Of a stretch of DNA of 64,000 bases, positions 56,553 to 64,000 are shown one piece after another; positions within the stretch are counted from its first letter, which is position 1; every line of letters starts with the position of its first letter. The stretch lies in assembly GCF_900100155.1 (NCBI RefSeq), contig NZ_FMTP01000001.1:124001-188000 (forward strand), read 5' to 3'. Position numbers and translations under genes: made by a program. The notes under the pieces were generated by a model. It saw nothing but the letters and a program-made list of their open reading frames with translations, did not search any database and was not told where the DNA came from. This DNA is from Ancylobacter rudongensis. GTDB taxonomy: Bacteria; Pseudomonadota; Alphaproteobacteria; Rhizobiales; Xanthobacteraceae.

Positions 56553-57308
56553 TCAGGAATCGCGGAGAGCGGCCAGGCGTCCGGCGCGCGGAGAGGGGGG
56601 CTTGTCGGCGTCGGCGCGCTCTTCCGCTTCACGGCGCTTGGCCGCCTGGCTGCGCTCGATGAAGGCGCGGGCAATGCCGGCGGTGGTGCCGGTGACATGC
56701 CGCTCCATCAGCGCGCCGAGTCGCGGGGCGTCGCGCGCCTCCAGCGCCTCGATCATCGCCTTGTGCTCCTCCACCGCCGCCGCCCAGTGGTAGCGGCTCT
56801 TGCGCACGACGAAGCGGCAGGCATGGATGCGGGTGAGGATCTGCTGGTAATAGGCCGACAGCGTCGCATTGCCGGCGATGGCGAAGAAGGCCTCGTGGAT
56901 CAGCCGGTTATGGCGTAGATACTCCACCTCCTCATCTTTCTCGAAATGCCCCATCATCGCGTCGTGCAGGGTCCGCACGCGGGCGATGTCGGCATCGGAG
57001 GCGCGGGCGCAGGCGAGCATGCCGGCAAGGCGCTCCAGCGACGCCATGATCGGGAAAAGCTCGTCGATCTGCTCCTCGGTGATGCGGGCGACGATGGCGC
57101 CGCGATGCGGCAGGATCTGCAGCACGCCCTCGGCCGCCAGCACCTTCAGCGCCTCGCGGATCGGCGTGCGCGACACGCCGAAGCGCTCGCAGAGCTGTTC
57201 TTCCGGCACCTTGTCGCCCGGCTGCAACTCGCCCTGCAGGATCATCTCGCGCAGCGGCGCCACCAGCGATTCATGCAGGGAATGGCGGACGATCGTGGAG
57301 GCGGGCAT
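56553..57308 (-). CDS. GntR-family regulator with FCD ligand-binding domain
   Basis: The 251-residue FadR-subfamily regulator has a winged HTH at residues 10-75: LREMILQGELQPGDKVPEEQ, LCERFGVSRTPIREALKVLA and LPHRGAIVARI. The all-helical FCD domain contains metal-binding histidines (LRHNRLIHEAFFAIAG, EEHKAMIEAL, LMERHVTG). FCD members sense organic acids. The last 25 residues are charged and Pro-rich. It probably controls the CoA-transferase/crotonase operon and itself through the two ATCNNTAATTANNGAT sites. It is 49% similar by eye in layout to the regulator at 58739 but this was not computed; they share the ELFPIM block. Confidence 0.9.
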   Translation of the reverse strand: MPASTIVRHSLHESLVAPLREMILQGELQPGDKVPEEQLCERFGVSRTPIREALKVLAAEGVLQILPHRGAIVARITEEQIDELFPIMASLERLAGMLACARASDADIARVRTLHDAMMGHFEKDEEVEYLRHNRLIHEAFFAIAGNATLSAYYQQILTRIHACRFVVRKSRYHWAAAVEEHKAMIEALEARDAPRLGALMERHVTGTTAGIARAFIERSQAAKRREAEERADADKPPSPRAGRLAALRDS

Positions 57309-57440
57309 GCGATGGTCCTCAGGCGGGTCGGTGCCCCCACCCGTGTTCTCGACGTTGAGAGCCGGGCGCGCGGGCCCGGTATGGGGCTCCGAGCCCGAAC
57401 GAGCCGTGGATGCCGTTTTCTACCGCATTCCGACGATTTC

Positions 57441-57456
57441 ATCAATAATTACGGAT
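57441..57456. promoter_or_regulatory. Second copy of the ATCNNTAATTANNGAT operator
   Basis: ATCAATAATTACGGAT differs from the site at 56503 at one base only. It is 133 bases upstream of the GntR regulator ATG, between that gene and hxlR, which suggests autoregulation from a leader promoter. The rest of 57309-57488 shows no gene. Confidence 0.62.
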
Positions 57457-57488
57457 GCAGCGCGTCGCCGCCATGGCGGGAAGCGGGC

Positions 57489-57899
57489 TCAGCGCGGCCG
57501 CTGCGCCGGTGCTGGTGCCGCCTCCGGGGCGCCGCCGCGCCGGTCGAACGCAGCCTGGGCCTCAGCGATGTAGGCGAGATTGGCCTGCGCCCACTGCCCG
57601 AGCGCCATGACCGGCTCGCGCAGCGAATGACCCAGCGGCGTCAGCTCGTAATCCACGCGGGGCGGGATGCTGGGATAGACCGTGCGCGAGACCAGCCCGT
57701 CGCGCTCCAGCCCGCGCAAGGTGAGGGTGAGCATGCGCTGGGAAATGCCGTCCACCATCCGCTTCATCTCGTTGAAGCGGCGCGGACCGCCAGCCAGCAG
57801 CATAACGATGAGCACGCTCCATTTGTCGCCGATGCGCGCCAGCACGCGGCTGACGGCGAGGCAACCTTCGGTGTGGAAAGGGGGATGTTCCTCAGTCAC
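57489..57899 (-). CDS. HxlR-family transcriptional regulator
   Basis: The 136-residue winged-helix protein has [40 protein letters not shown] and [20 protein letters not shown], the complete HxlR signature, then [19 protein letters not shown]. The single cysteine in [13 protein letters not shown] is at the position used for thiol sensing of electrophiles or quinones in related YodB/HypR-type proteins. It starts with GTG at 57899. It is divergent from an azoreductase gene, with a perfect palindrome between them, which fits a repressor of that gene. Confidence 0.92.
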   Translation of the reverse strand: MTEEHPPFHTEGCLAVSRVLARIGDKWSVLIVMLLAGGPRRFNEMKRMVDGISQRMLTLTLRGLERDGLVSRTVYPSIPPRVDYELTPLGHSLREPVMALGQWAQANLAYIAEAQAAFDRRGGAPEAAPAPAQRPR

Positions 57900-57932
57900 G
57901 TGCCTGTGCCTCAGGTTCAGCGATGTGCGTTC

Positions 57933-57962
57933 TTGCGCAGGATACGAACAGGCACGTAATTA
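57933..57962 (+). promoter_or_regulatory. Candidate azoreductase promoter
   Basis: TTGCGC (57933-57938) and TAATTA (57957-57962) are separated by 18 bases. The predicted start falls on the HxlR palindrome, as expected for repression by steric block. Confidence 0.4.
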
Positions 57963-57965
57963 GTC

Positions 57966-57986
57966 CAGGTTACAAAACGTAACCTG
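57966..57986. promoter_or_regulatory. Perfect palindromic operator between hxlR-type gene and azoreductase
   Basis: CAGGTTAC and GTAACCTG are perfect 8-base arms around AAAAC (21 bases in all). It lies 18 bases upstream of the azoreductase ATG. The symmetry, position and divergent regulator make it a strong candidate binding site for the HxlR dimer. Confidence 0.75.
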
Positions 57987-58004
57987 AAACTGACGGTCGC
58001 CCTC

Positions 58005-58604
58005 ATGTCCAGCACGACGCTTCTGCACCTCGATTCCTCCATCCTCGGCGATCATTCGGTGAGCCGGCAGGTCAGCGCCGCCATCGTGGCGCGGCTGACG
58101 GCGACCGATCCCACGCTGCGTGTGGTCTATCGCGATCTCGCCGCCGACCCGCTGCCGCACGCCACGCCCGCTTCCATGCCGGCCGACCACCCGCTGTCCG
58201 GTGGCAAGGGCGATGCGGCGAGCCAGCAGGCGCTCGACGATTTCCTCGCCGCCGATATCGTAGTGGTGGGCGCGCCGATGTATAATTTCTCGGTTCCCAC
58301 CCAGTTGCGCGCCTGGATCGACCGCATTCTGGTCCCCGGCAAGACTTTCGCCTATGGCGCCGGCGGCGCGGTCGAGGGGCTGGCCAAGGGCAAGCGGGTG
58401 ATCGTGGCGCTGGCGCGCGGCGGCAGCTATGCCGATCCGTCTTTCGCCGCCGTGGCCGAACACGCCGAGACCTATCTGCGCTGGGTGTTCGGCTTCATCG
58501 GGGTCGAGCCCGAATTCATCATCGCCGAGGGCATCGCCGCCGGCCGGCGCGAGGCGGCGCTCGAAGGCGCGCTGAAGAGCGCGGCCGAACTGAAAGCGGC
58601 GTGA
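58005..58604 (+). CDS. azoR: FMN-dependent NADH:quinone oxidoreductase / azoreductase
   Basis: The 199-residue flavodoxin-like enzyme reduces quinones and azo compounds in two-electron steps using NAD(P)H. The phosphate-binding loop [20 protein letters not shown] is at the N-terminus. [20 protein letters not shown] (about 90-109) and [20 protein letters not shown] are family motifs, and ARGGSYAD lines the flavin. Divergent from the HxlR-type regulator, so likely induced by quinone or electrophile stress. A family A repeat follows. Confidence 0.93.
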   Translation: MSSTTLLHLDSSILGDHSVSRQVSAAIVARLTATDPTLRVVYRDLAADPLPHATPASMPADHPLSGGKGDAASQQALDDFLAADIVVVGAPMYNFSVPTQLRAWIDRILVPGKTFAYGAGGAVEGLAKGKRVIVALARGGSYADPSFAAVAEHAETYLRWVFGFIGVEPEFIIAEGIAAGRREAALEGALKSAAELKAA

Positions 58605-58631
58605 GGGGGCACTGAGCGTCGCTCGTTCAGG

Positions 58632-58722
58632 CGTCATCCCGGCCGAAGGCGCAGCCGCAGGGCCGGGAAGCGCACCCACATGAAAACGATCCCGGATCGG
58701 CCTCCGGCCGTCCGGGATGACG
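58632..58722. repeat. Palindromic repeat, family A, between azoR and gntR genes
   Basis: The arms are CGTCATCCCGGCCGAAGGCG and CCTCCGGCCGTCCGGGATGACG with inner GGGCCGGGAAGCG and CGATCCCGGATCGG. It ends 16 bases from the stop of the GntR gene and separates convergent genes. Confidence 0.8.
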
Positions 58723-58738
58723 CGGTGCGGCGACAGGT

Positions 58739-59422
58739 CTATTCGGCCGCGCGGGCGAGGTCTTCGAGCGATTCATGCACCATCGCCGCCTTGTGGCGGA
58801 GATGAAGCTTGAGGATGGCGCCGAGGCGGGCGCCGTCGCGGGCGCGGAGCGCGGCCATCATCTCCTCATGGTCCTCCACCGCCTCGCGCCAGCGGTCGCT
58901 GGACTTCTGGGCGACGAAGCGCACCGCGTGGATGCGGACCATCAGCGTCTGGTAGAGCTGGGTCAGGGCGGTGTTGCCGGCCATGTCGAAGAAGGCTTCG
59001 TGGATGCGCCGGTTGAGCCTGAGATAGGCGGCGGGGTCGCTGGCGCGGTAGTGCACCAGCATCTGGTCATGCAGTGCCTGCACGGCGGCGATATCGGATT
59101 CGGAGGCGCGGGCGCAGGCGGCCTCGCCGGCCAGCGCTTCCATCGCCCCCATGATCGGGAAAAGCTCGTCCACCTCGTCCGGCGAGACCCGGGCGACGCT
59201 GGCGCCGCGATTGGGCGAGAGAATCACCAGCCCCTCATTGGCCAGCACCTTCAGCGCCTCGCGCAGCGGCGTGCGGGAGACACCGAAGCGCTGGCACAGC
59301 GCCTGCTCGGAAATCTTGTCACCGGCCTTCAGGTCGCCGCGCATCAGCATGTCGCGCAGCTGGGCCGCCAGCTCGTCATGCAGGCTGCGCCGGGGAATGA
59401 TGGCCGTATCCGACGTCGCCAT
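58739..59422 (-). CDS. GntR-family regulator with FCD domain
   Basis: The 227-residue FadR-subfamily protein has the HTH in LRDMLMRGDLKAGDKISEQA with LCQRFGVSRTPLREALKVLA and LSPNRGASVARV. The FCD domain has LRLNRRIHEAFFDMAG and EDHEEMMAALRARDGARL with metal-binding His and Asp positions. The ATG at 59422 has GGAG nine bases upstream; ATG at 59431 lies too close to it. It follows the aminotransferase gene on the same strand after a hairpin and may bind the palindrome at 60842-60866. The inducer is unknown but may be a 2-hydroxy or 2-oxo acid. Confidence 0.9.
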   Translation of the reverse strand: MATSDTAIIPRRSLHDELAAQLRDMLMRGDLKAGDKISEQALCQRFGVSRTPLREALKVLANEGLVILSPNRGASVARVSPDEVDELFPIMGAMEALAGEAACARASESDIAAVQALHDQMLVHYRASDPAAYLRLNRRIHEAFFDMAGNTALTQLYQTLMVRIHAVRFVAQKSSDRWREAVEDHEEMMAALRARDGARLGAILKLHLRHKAAMVHESLEDLARAAE

Positions 59423-59486
59423 AAGGCGCATCTCCAGGTCGCCGCGCGTGGCGGCGCGGCAGGCGGTATCTCCACCCCCCTTAAAT

Positions 59487-59540
59487 CGCTCCAGCCGGCG
59501 GATTTCGCAAGTCGACGAACTTCGCATGCCGGCTGGAGCG
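59487..59540. terminator. Long hairpin between the aminotransferase and GntR genes
   Basis: CGCTCCAGCCGGC (59487-59499) and GCCGGCTGGAGCG (59528-59540) are perfect 13-base arms around 28 bases that contain a second, weaker inverted repeat with GTCGAC at its centre. It begins 7 bases after the aminotransferase stop on the minus strand and is followed there by ATTTAAGG. It could terminate or stabilise that transcript. Confidence 0.6.
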
Positions 59541-59547
59541 TGTTGCC

Positions 59548-60753
59548 TTACGCGGCGGCGCTCAGCGTGTCGCGGGCGCAGTCGGCGAGGTAGTCCATCG
59601 CCGCCTGTGCGCCACCCTTCTTGTGCGGCACGCCGGCGACCGACAGGCCCATCTCGACGCCCGAGAGCGCACCGAGCATGGTCAGGTCGTTGGTGTCGCC
59701 GAGATGGCCGATGCGGAACACCCGGCCGGACAGCTTGGTGAGGCCGGTGCCGAGCGACATGTCGAAATGGTTCAGCGTCTTCTCGCGGAAGGAGTCGGCG
59801 TCGTGGCCCTCGGGCATCAGCACGGCGGTCAGCGAGGACGAATAGTATTTCGGGTCGCGGCAGAGCACTTCCAGCCCCCAGGCGCGCACGGCGCGGCGGG
59901 TGGCTTCGGCATGGCGGTCATGGCGGGCGAAGACGTTGTCCAGCCCTTCCTCATGCAGCATGTCGATGGCCTCGGCGAGGCCGTAGAGCAGGTTGGTGCC
60001 GGGGGTGTAGGGGAAATAGCCCTTGGCGTTGTGCGGCAGCTGCTCCTCCCACGACCAGAACAGCTTGGGCATCGAGGACTTGCGCGCCGCCGCCAGCGCC
60101 TTGTCGGAAATGGCGTTGAAGGAGAGGCCCGGCGGCAGCATCAGGCCCTTCTGCGAGCCTGATACGGTGACATCGACGCCCCATTCGTCATGGCGGAAGT
60201 CGATCGAGGCCAGCGAGGAGATGGTATCGACCAGCAGCAGCGCCGGATGGCCGGCATTGTCGATCGCCTTGCGAACCTCGGGGATGAGCGAGATGCAGCC
60301 GGTCGAGGTCTCGTTGTGAACGACGCAGACCGCCTTGATCTCGTGGGCCTTGTCCTCGCGCAGCCGCGCCTCGATGGCGTCGGCATCGGCGCCGATGCGC
60401 CAGTCGGAGGCGATGAACTCCGGGTGCAGGCCGAGCTTGATCGCCATGTTCTTCCATAGCGTGGCGAAATGGCCGGTCTCGAACATCAGCACCTTGTCGC
60501 CGGGCGAGAGCACGTTGGCGAGGGCGGCTTCCCAGGCGCCGGTGCCGGAGGCGGGGTAGATGATGACCGGGTTGTCGGTCTTGAAGATGGTCTTCATGCC
60601 GTCCAGCACGCGCTTGCCGAGCTTCTGGAACTCGGGTCCGCGATGGTCGATGGTCGGCATGTCCATCGCGCGCAGGATGCGGTCGGGCACCGGGGTCGGC
60701 CCCGGAATCTGCAGGAAATGACGACCCGCGACCCGGGCGGCATTGCTGGACAT
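59548..60753 (-). CDS. sgaA: Serine/alanine-glyoxylate aminotransferase (class V)
   Basis: The 401-residue PLP enzyme transfers an amino group to glyoxylate, giving glycine and hydroxypyruvate or pyruvate. FLQIPGPTPVPDRILRAMDM, TIDHRGPEFQKLGKRVLDGM and YPASGTGAWEAALANVLSPG are N-terminal motifs. VHNETSTGC precedes the PLP lysine, in VSGSQKGLMLPPG near 202. GRVFRIGHLGDTNDLTMLGA is typical of the SgaA/AGT group used in the serine cycle and photorespiration-like salvage. It is divergent from the FAD/Fe-S dehydrogenase gene, which may supply or remove the 2-oxo acid partner. Confidence 0.92.
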   Translation of the reverse strand: MSSNAARVAGRHFLQIPGPTPVPDRILRAMDMPTIDHRGPEFQKLGKRVLDGMKTIFKTDNPVIIYPASGTGAWEAALANVLSPGDKVLMFETGHFATLWKNMAIKLGLHPEFIASDWRIGADADAIEARLREDKAHEIKAVCVVHNETSTGCISLIPEVRKAIDNAGHPALLLVDTISSLASIDFRHDEWGVDVTVSGSQKGLMLPPGLSFNAISDKALAAARKSSMPKLFWSWEEQLPHNAKGYFPYTPGTNLLYGLAEAIDMLHEEGLDNVFARHDRHAEATRRAVRAWGLEVLCRDPKYYSSSLTAVLMPEGHDADSFREKTLNHFDMSLGTGLTKLSGRVFRIGHLGDTNDLTMLGALSGVEMGLSVAGVPHKKGGAQAAMDYLADCARDTLSAAA

Positions 60754-60841
60754 TGGTCTTCTCCCTTGGTCGGCGCTGTTGGCGGCGCCTCTTCACGGAT
60801 GCGAGCGGGTAGCAGGCGATGGCCCGCTTCGGCGTCCCATC

Positions 60842-60866
60842 TTGCATAAATGAATTATGAATGCAA
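60842..60866. promoter_or_regulatory. Palindromic operator candidate between sgaA and the dehydrogenase gene
   Basis: TTGCAT and ATGCAA are perfect 6-base arms at the ends of a 25-base, AT-rich imperfect palindrome (18 of 25 positions symmetric) in the divergent interval. It is 66 bases upstream of the dehydrogenase ATG and 89 from the sgaA ATG. The GntR/FCD regulator at 58739 is the obvious candidate binder. Confidence 0.55.
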
Positions 60867-60931
60867 AATGCGTTTAAGTCCATCGCGGCGCGACGGCGCT
60901 GGAGAGACGGGCGTGAGGGAGTGAGCACATC

Positions 60932-63907
60932 ATGGCGGCACGGCTGACGCCCGGACTGGAGCGACGTCTGAAGGCGGAAGTTTCGGGAGACGTGTGGTTC
61001 GACCGTTTCAATCGCGGGCGCTATGCCACCGACGCCTCATTTTACCAGATCATGCCGCTGGGTGTCGTGGTGCCGCGCACGACGGAGGAGGCCGAGCGCG
61101 CCATTGCGCTCGCCCGCGCCGAGGGCATCCCCGTCACCCCGCGCGGCGGCGGCACCTCGCAATGCGGCCAGACGATCAATGATTCGCTCGTCATCGACGG
61201 GTCCAAGCACCTCAACCGCATTCTCGAACTCGATGTGGCGAACCGGCGCTGCGTGGTCGAGCCGGGCATTGTGCTCGACGACCTCAATCGGGCGCTGAAG
61301 AAGCACGGGCTGTGGTTTCCGGTTGATGTCTCCACCGCCTCGCGCGCCACCATCGGCGGCATGGCCGGCAACAATAGCTGCGGCGGCCGCTCGCTGCGCT
61401 ACGGCACCATGCGCGACAATGTGCTCTCGATCGACGCCATGCTGGCGGACGGCGCCAAGGCGCATTTCGGTGCCATCGACCATAATCTCTCGACCCTGCC
61501 GCCGGATTCGCCGCTGGCCCCGCTGGCCCGCGACCTGTTCGATCTCGGCGCCCGCGAGGCGGACGAGGTGGCGGCGCGCTTCCCCGCCGTGCAGCGGCGC
61601 GTCGGCGGCTATAATCTCGACGCGCTGGTTCCGAATGCGCGGGGCAGCAACCTCGCTCATATCCTGGTCGGCTCCGAGGGCACGCTCGCCTATTCCACCC
61701 GGATCGAGCTGAAGCTCTGGCCGCTGATCGGAAAGAAGGTGATCGGCGCCTGCCATTTCGGCAGCTTCTACCAGGCGATGGACGCTGCCCAGCATCTGGT
61801 GAAGCTCAAGCCGATCGCGGTCGAGCTGGTGGATTCCACCCTGCTGGCACTGGCCGGCGAGATCCCGATGTTCCAGGCGACGTTGAAGCAGTTCGTGCGC
61901 GGCACGCCCGACGCCATCCTTCTGGTCGAGTTTGCCGAGGACGAGGCGGAGAATGAGCGCCGGCTGAAGCTGCTGGAAGACACGATGGGCGCTCTCGGCT
62001 TCGGCTGGGACCGCGAGGGCGCCCGCTGGGGCGGCGTGGTGAGCGTGCGCGAGGCCGGGCTGCAGGCGGCCATCGCCGATGTGCGCACCTCCGGCCTCAA
62101 CATCATGATGTCGATGAAACAGGCGGGAAAGCCGGTCTCCTTCGTCGAGGACTGCGCCGTGCCGCTGCCGCATCTCGCCGACTACACGGCGCGGCTGACG
62201 GAGGTTTTCGAGCGCAACGGCACCAAGGGCACCTGGTACGCCCACGCCTCCGAGGGCTGCCTGCATGTGCGCCCGGTGCTGAACCTGCGGCTGGAGAAGG
62301 ACGTGAAGGCGATGCGCGCCATCGCCGAGGAAGCCTTCGCCATGGTGCGCGAGTACAAGGGCTCGCATTCCGGCGAGCATGGCGACGGCATCGTGCGCTC
62401 GGAATTCCACGAAACCATGTTCGGTAGCCGGCTGGTCCACGCCTTCGAGGAGGTGAAGGACCGCTTCGACCCGAACGGGCTCTACAACCCCGGCAAGATC
62501 GTCCGGGCGCCGAAATTCGACGATCGGAGCCTGTTCCGCTACGCCCCGGACTACAAGGTGGCGCCGATCACGGCGGCGCTCGACTGGTCCGGCTATTCCG
62601 GCGAGGGCGGCGGCCTGCAGGGCGCCATCGAGATGTGCAACAACAATGGCGCCTGCCGCAAGGCGGTGGGCGGTGTGATGTGCCCGAGCTACCGCGTCAC
62701 CCGCAATGAGCGCGATGTGACGCGCGGGCGCGCCAACACGCTGCGCCTCGCCCTTTCCGGCCGGCTCGGCCCCGACGCGCTCGCCTCCGACGAGATGATG
62801 GAGACGCTGAAGCTCTGCGTCTCCTGCAAGGGCTGCCGGCGCGAATGCCCGACCGGCGTCGACATGGCCAAGATGAAGATCGAGGCGCTGGCGGCGCGGG
62901 CGAAGGCGAAGGGCATCACCCTGCACCAGCGCCTGGTCGCCTATCTCCCCCATTATGCCGGCCTCGCCTCGCGCGTGCCGTGGCTGCTGAACCTGCGCGA
63001 CAGGCTGCCGGGCGCGGCGAAGTTCTCGGAAGTTCTCGCCCAGTTCAGTGCCCGCCGCTCGCTGCCGCGCTGGCGGGCGGACGCGTTCCGCGAGGACGCG
63101 GTGGCGTTCGGGCCGGAGGGCGGTCGCGAGGTGGTGCTGTTCGCCGACACCTTCAACCGCTGGTTCGAAAAAGAGAACATCGTCGCCGCGCTGGAGGTGC
63201 TGACCGCTGCCGGCTACCGCGTGCACATCCCGCGCCCGGTGGACGGCAAGAAGCGTGCGCTATGTTGCGGGCGCACGTTCCTCTCCGCCGGGCTGGTCGA
63301 CGAGGCCAAGGCCGAGGCGCGGCGGGTGCTGGAGACTTACGCTCCGTTCGTGGCGCGCGGCGTGCCGGTGGTGGGGCTGGAGCCGAGCTGCCTGCTGGCT
63401 TTCCGCGACGAGTTGCCCTCGCTGCTGCCGGGGGAGGGAGCGCAGACGCTTTCCGCCCATGCGCTGCTGATCGAGGAATTCATCGCCCGCGAGATCGACG
63501 CCGGCCGGTTCGACCTGCCGCTGGCCCCGCTGGCCGAGAAGGCGCTGCTGCACGGCCATTGCCACCAGAAGAGCTTCGGCGCCATGGGCGCGGTGGAGAA
63601 GGCGCTGCGGCTGGTGCCGGGGCTGCAGGTGGAGACGGTGGAGTCGAGCTGCTGCGGCATGGCGGGTGCCTTCGGCTATCACAGCGAGACCATCGATACC
63701 TCGCTCGCCATGGCCGAGCTGTCGCTGCTGCCGGCAGTGCGCACGGCGGAGGCGGGAACGCTCATCGTCGCCGACGGCACCTCCTGCCGCCACCAGATCC
63801 ATGACGGCGCCGCGCGCGAGGCCGTGCATGTGGTCGCCGTGCTGGCGCAAAGCCTTGCGGCGGCACGGGCGGGAGCGCCAGCGCGCCAGCTGCAGGCGGC
63901 AGAGTAG
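60932..63907 (+). CDS. FAD-linked 2-hydroxyacid dehydrogenase with Fe-S and CCG domains
   Basis: The 991-residue fusion has an FAD-binding PCMH domain (PRGGGTSQCGQTINDSLVID near 69; ATIGGMAGNNSCGGRSLRYG), an FAD-linked oxidase C-terminal domain (about 280-540), an Fe-S region with CNNNGACRKAVGGVMCPSYR near 568 and CVSCKGCRRECPTGVDMAKM near 629, and two CCG repeats (ALCCGRTFLSAG near 777; SSCCGMAGAFGYHSE near 905). This is the layout of YdiJ-type D-2-hydroxyglutarate or D-lactate dehydrogenases that pass electrons to the respiratory chain. Substrate not determined; divergence from sgaA hints at glycolate or another 2-hydroxyacid. GAGGGA precedes the ATG. Confidence 0.9.
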   Translation: MAARLTPGLERRLKAEVSGDVWFDRFNRGRYATDASFYQIMPLGVVVPRTTEEAERAIALARAEGIPVTPRGGGTSQCGQTINDSLVIDGSKHLNRILELDVANRRCVVEPGIVLDDLNRALKKHGLWFPVDVSTASRATIGGMAGNNSCGGRSLRYGTMRDNVLSIDAMLADGAKAHFGAIDHNLSTLPPDSPLAPLARDLFDLGAREADEVAARFPAVQRRVGGYNLDALVPNARGSNLAHILVGSEGTLAYSTRIELKLWPLIGKKVIGACHFGSFYQAMDAAQHLVKLKPIAVELVDSTLLALAGEIPMFQATLKQFVRGTPDAILLVEFAEDEAENERRLKLLEDTMGALGFGWDREGARWGGVVSVREAGLQAAIADVRTSGLNIMMSMKQAGKPVSFVEDCAVPLPHLADYTARLTEVFERNGTKGTWYAHASEGCLHVRPVLNLRLEKDVKAMRAIAEEAFAMVREYKGSHSGEHGDGIVRSEFHETMFGSRLVHAFEEVKDRFDPNGLYNPGKIVRAPKFDDRSLFRYAPDYKVAPITAALDWSGYSGEGGGLQGAIEMCNNNGACRKAVGGVMCPSYRVTRNERDVTRGRANTLRLALSGRLGPDALASDEMMETLKLCVSCKGCRRECPTGVDMAKMKIEALAARAKAKGITLHQRLVAYLPHYAGLASRVPWLLNLRDRLPGAAKFSEVLAQFSARRSLPRWRADAFREDAVAFGPEGGREVVLFADTFNRWFEKENIVAALEVLTAAGYRVHIPRPVDGKKRALCCGRTFLSAGLVDEAKAEARRVLETYAPFVARGVPVVGLEPSCLLAFRDELPSLLPGEGAQTLSAHALLIEEFIAREIDAGRFDLPLAPLAEKALLHGHCHQKSFGAMGAVEKALRLVPGLQVETVESSCCGMAGAFGYHSETIDTSLAMAELSLLPAVRTAEAGTLIVADGTSCRHQIHDGAAREAVHVVAVLAQSLAAARAGAPARQLQAAE

Positions 63908-63937
63908 AGCCACACGCCAGACTGCCTGTTTTGCCAA

Positions 63938-63969
63938 GGCCCCCGCACTCGTCGTGCGGGGGGCCTTTT
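63938..63969 (+). terminator. Rho-independent terminator
   Basis: GGCCCCCGCAC and GTGCGGGGGGCC form an 11-base-pair GC-rich stem with a TCGTC loop, followed by TTTT. It starts 31 bases after the dehydrogenase stop and is the clearest intrinsic terminator in the window. Confidence 0.88.
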
Positions 63970-64000
63970 GCGTTGCGGCTGGCTTCCGCCGCCCGGCAGG

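Overview
The window is a GC-rich alphaproteobacterial chromosome segment, most likely from Hyphomicrobiales and plausibly Xanthobacteraceae (Ancylobacter, Starkeya, Xanthobacter or Azorhizobium type). This placement is inferred from gene content: aerobic CobG-type cobalamin synthesis, an MxaD-like protein, a serine-glyoxylate-type aminotransferase, a one-domain XylG and a fused GlgX-MalQ. No rRNA, tRNA, CRISPR array, insertion sequence, prophage or plasmid gene was seen. The left edge cuts one gene; the right edge falls just after a terminator.

Layout. 0-6.6 kb: an acetyltransferase divergent from an orphan cysA, a thiopurine-methyltransferase-like gene, a secreted YVTN beta-propeller with an MxaD-like protein, and recQ. 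6.7-24.1 kb: a large aerobic cobalamin cluster. cobD reads rightward; cobP-cobO-(TM2 gene)-cobQ read leftward; cobW-cobN-cobG-cobH-cobI-cobJ and cobL-cobE-cobM-cobB read rightward behind a cobalamin riboswitch; cobK alone is antisense in the middle. cobA, cobF, cobC, cobS, cobT and cobV are not here and must lie elsewhere. 24.1-36.5 kb: a DUF423 membrane protein and the glycogen genes glgP-glgB-glgC-glgA-glgX/malQ. 36.5-42.3 kb: small unknown genes, modABC behind a repeat-rich putative ModE site, a glycosyltransferase and modE. 42.3-44.9 kb: a metal-handling set (DUF2946, PCuAC copper chaperone, PepSY membrane protein). 45.0-52.4 kb: a complete xylose system, xylFHG divergent from xylR-xylB-xylA. 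52.6-54.3 kb: an L,D-transpeptidase and an orphan amino-acid binding protein. 54.4-63.9 kb: a catabolic region with enoyl-CoA hydratase, CoA transferase, two GntR/FCD regulators, an HxlR/azoreductase pair, a serine/alanine-glyoxylate aminotransferase and a large FAD/Fe-S 2-hydroxyacid dehydrogenase.

How it fits together: CobG, CobJ, CobM, CobK, CobL, CobH, CobB and CobN run the oxygen-dependent corrin pathway, with CobI supplying the C20 methylation, and CobO, CobQ, CobD and CobP finish the adenosylated side of the molecule. The glg genes form a full synthesis and degradation loop. modABC with ModE is a self-contained molybdate uptake and sensing unit.

The most unusual feature is a population of short palindromic repeats of four families (called A-D here), concentrated in and around the cob genes. 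Some supply gene parts: two copies sit in frame inside cobN, one copy provides the end of CobQ, another provides its ribosome-binding site, and one provides the start codon of the beta-propeller gene. I found no clearly new enzyme system or defence system. The repeat colonisation, the CATG-overlapped cobK/cobL start pair and the conserved operators near the GntR and HxlR genes are the observations most worth following.
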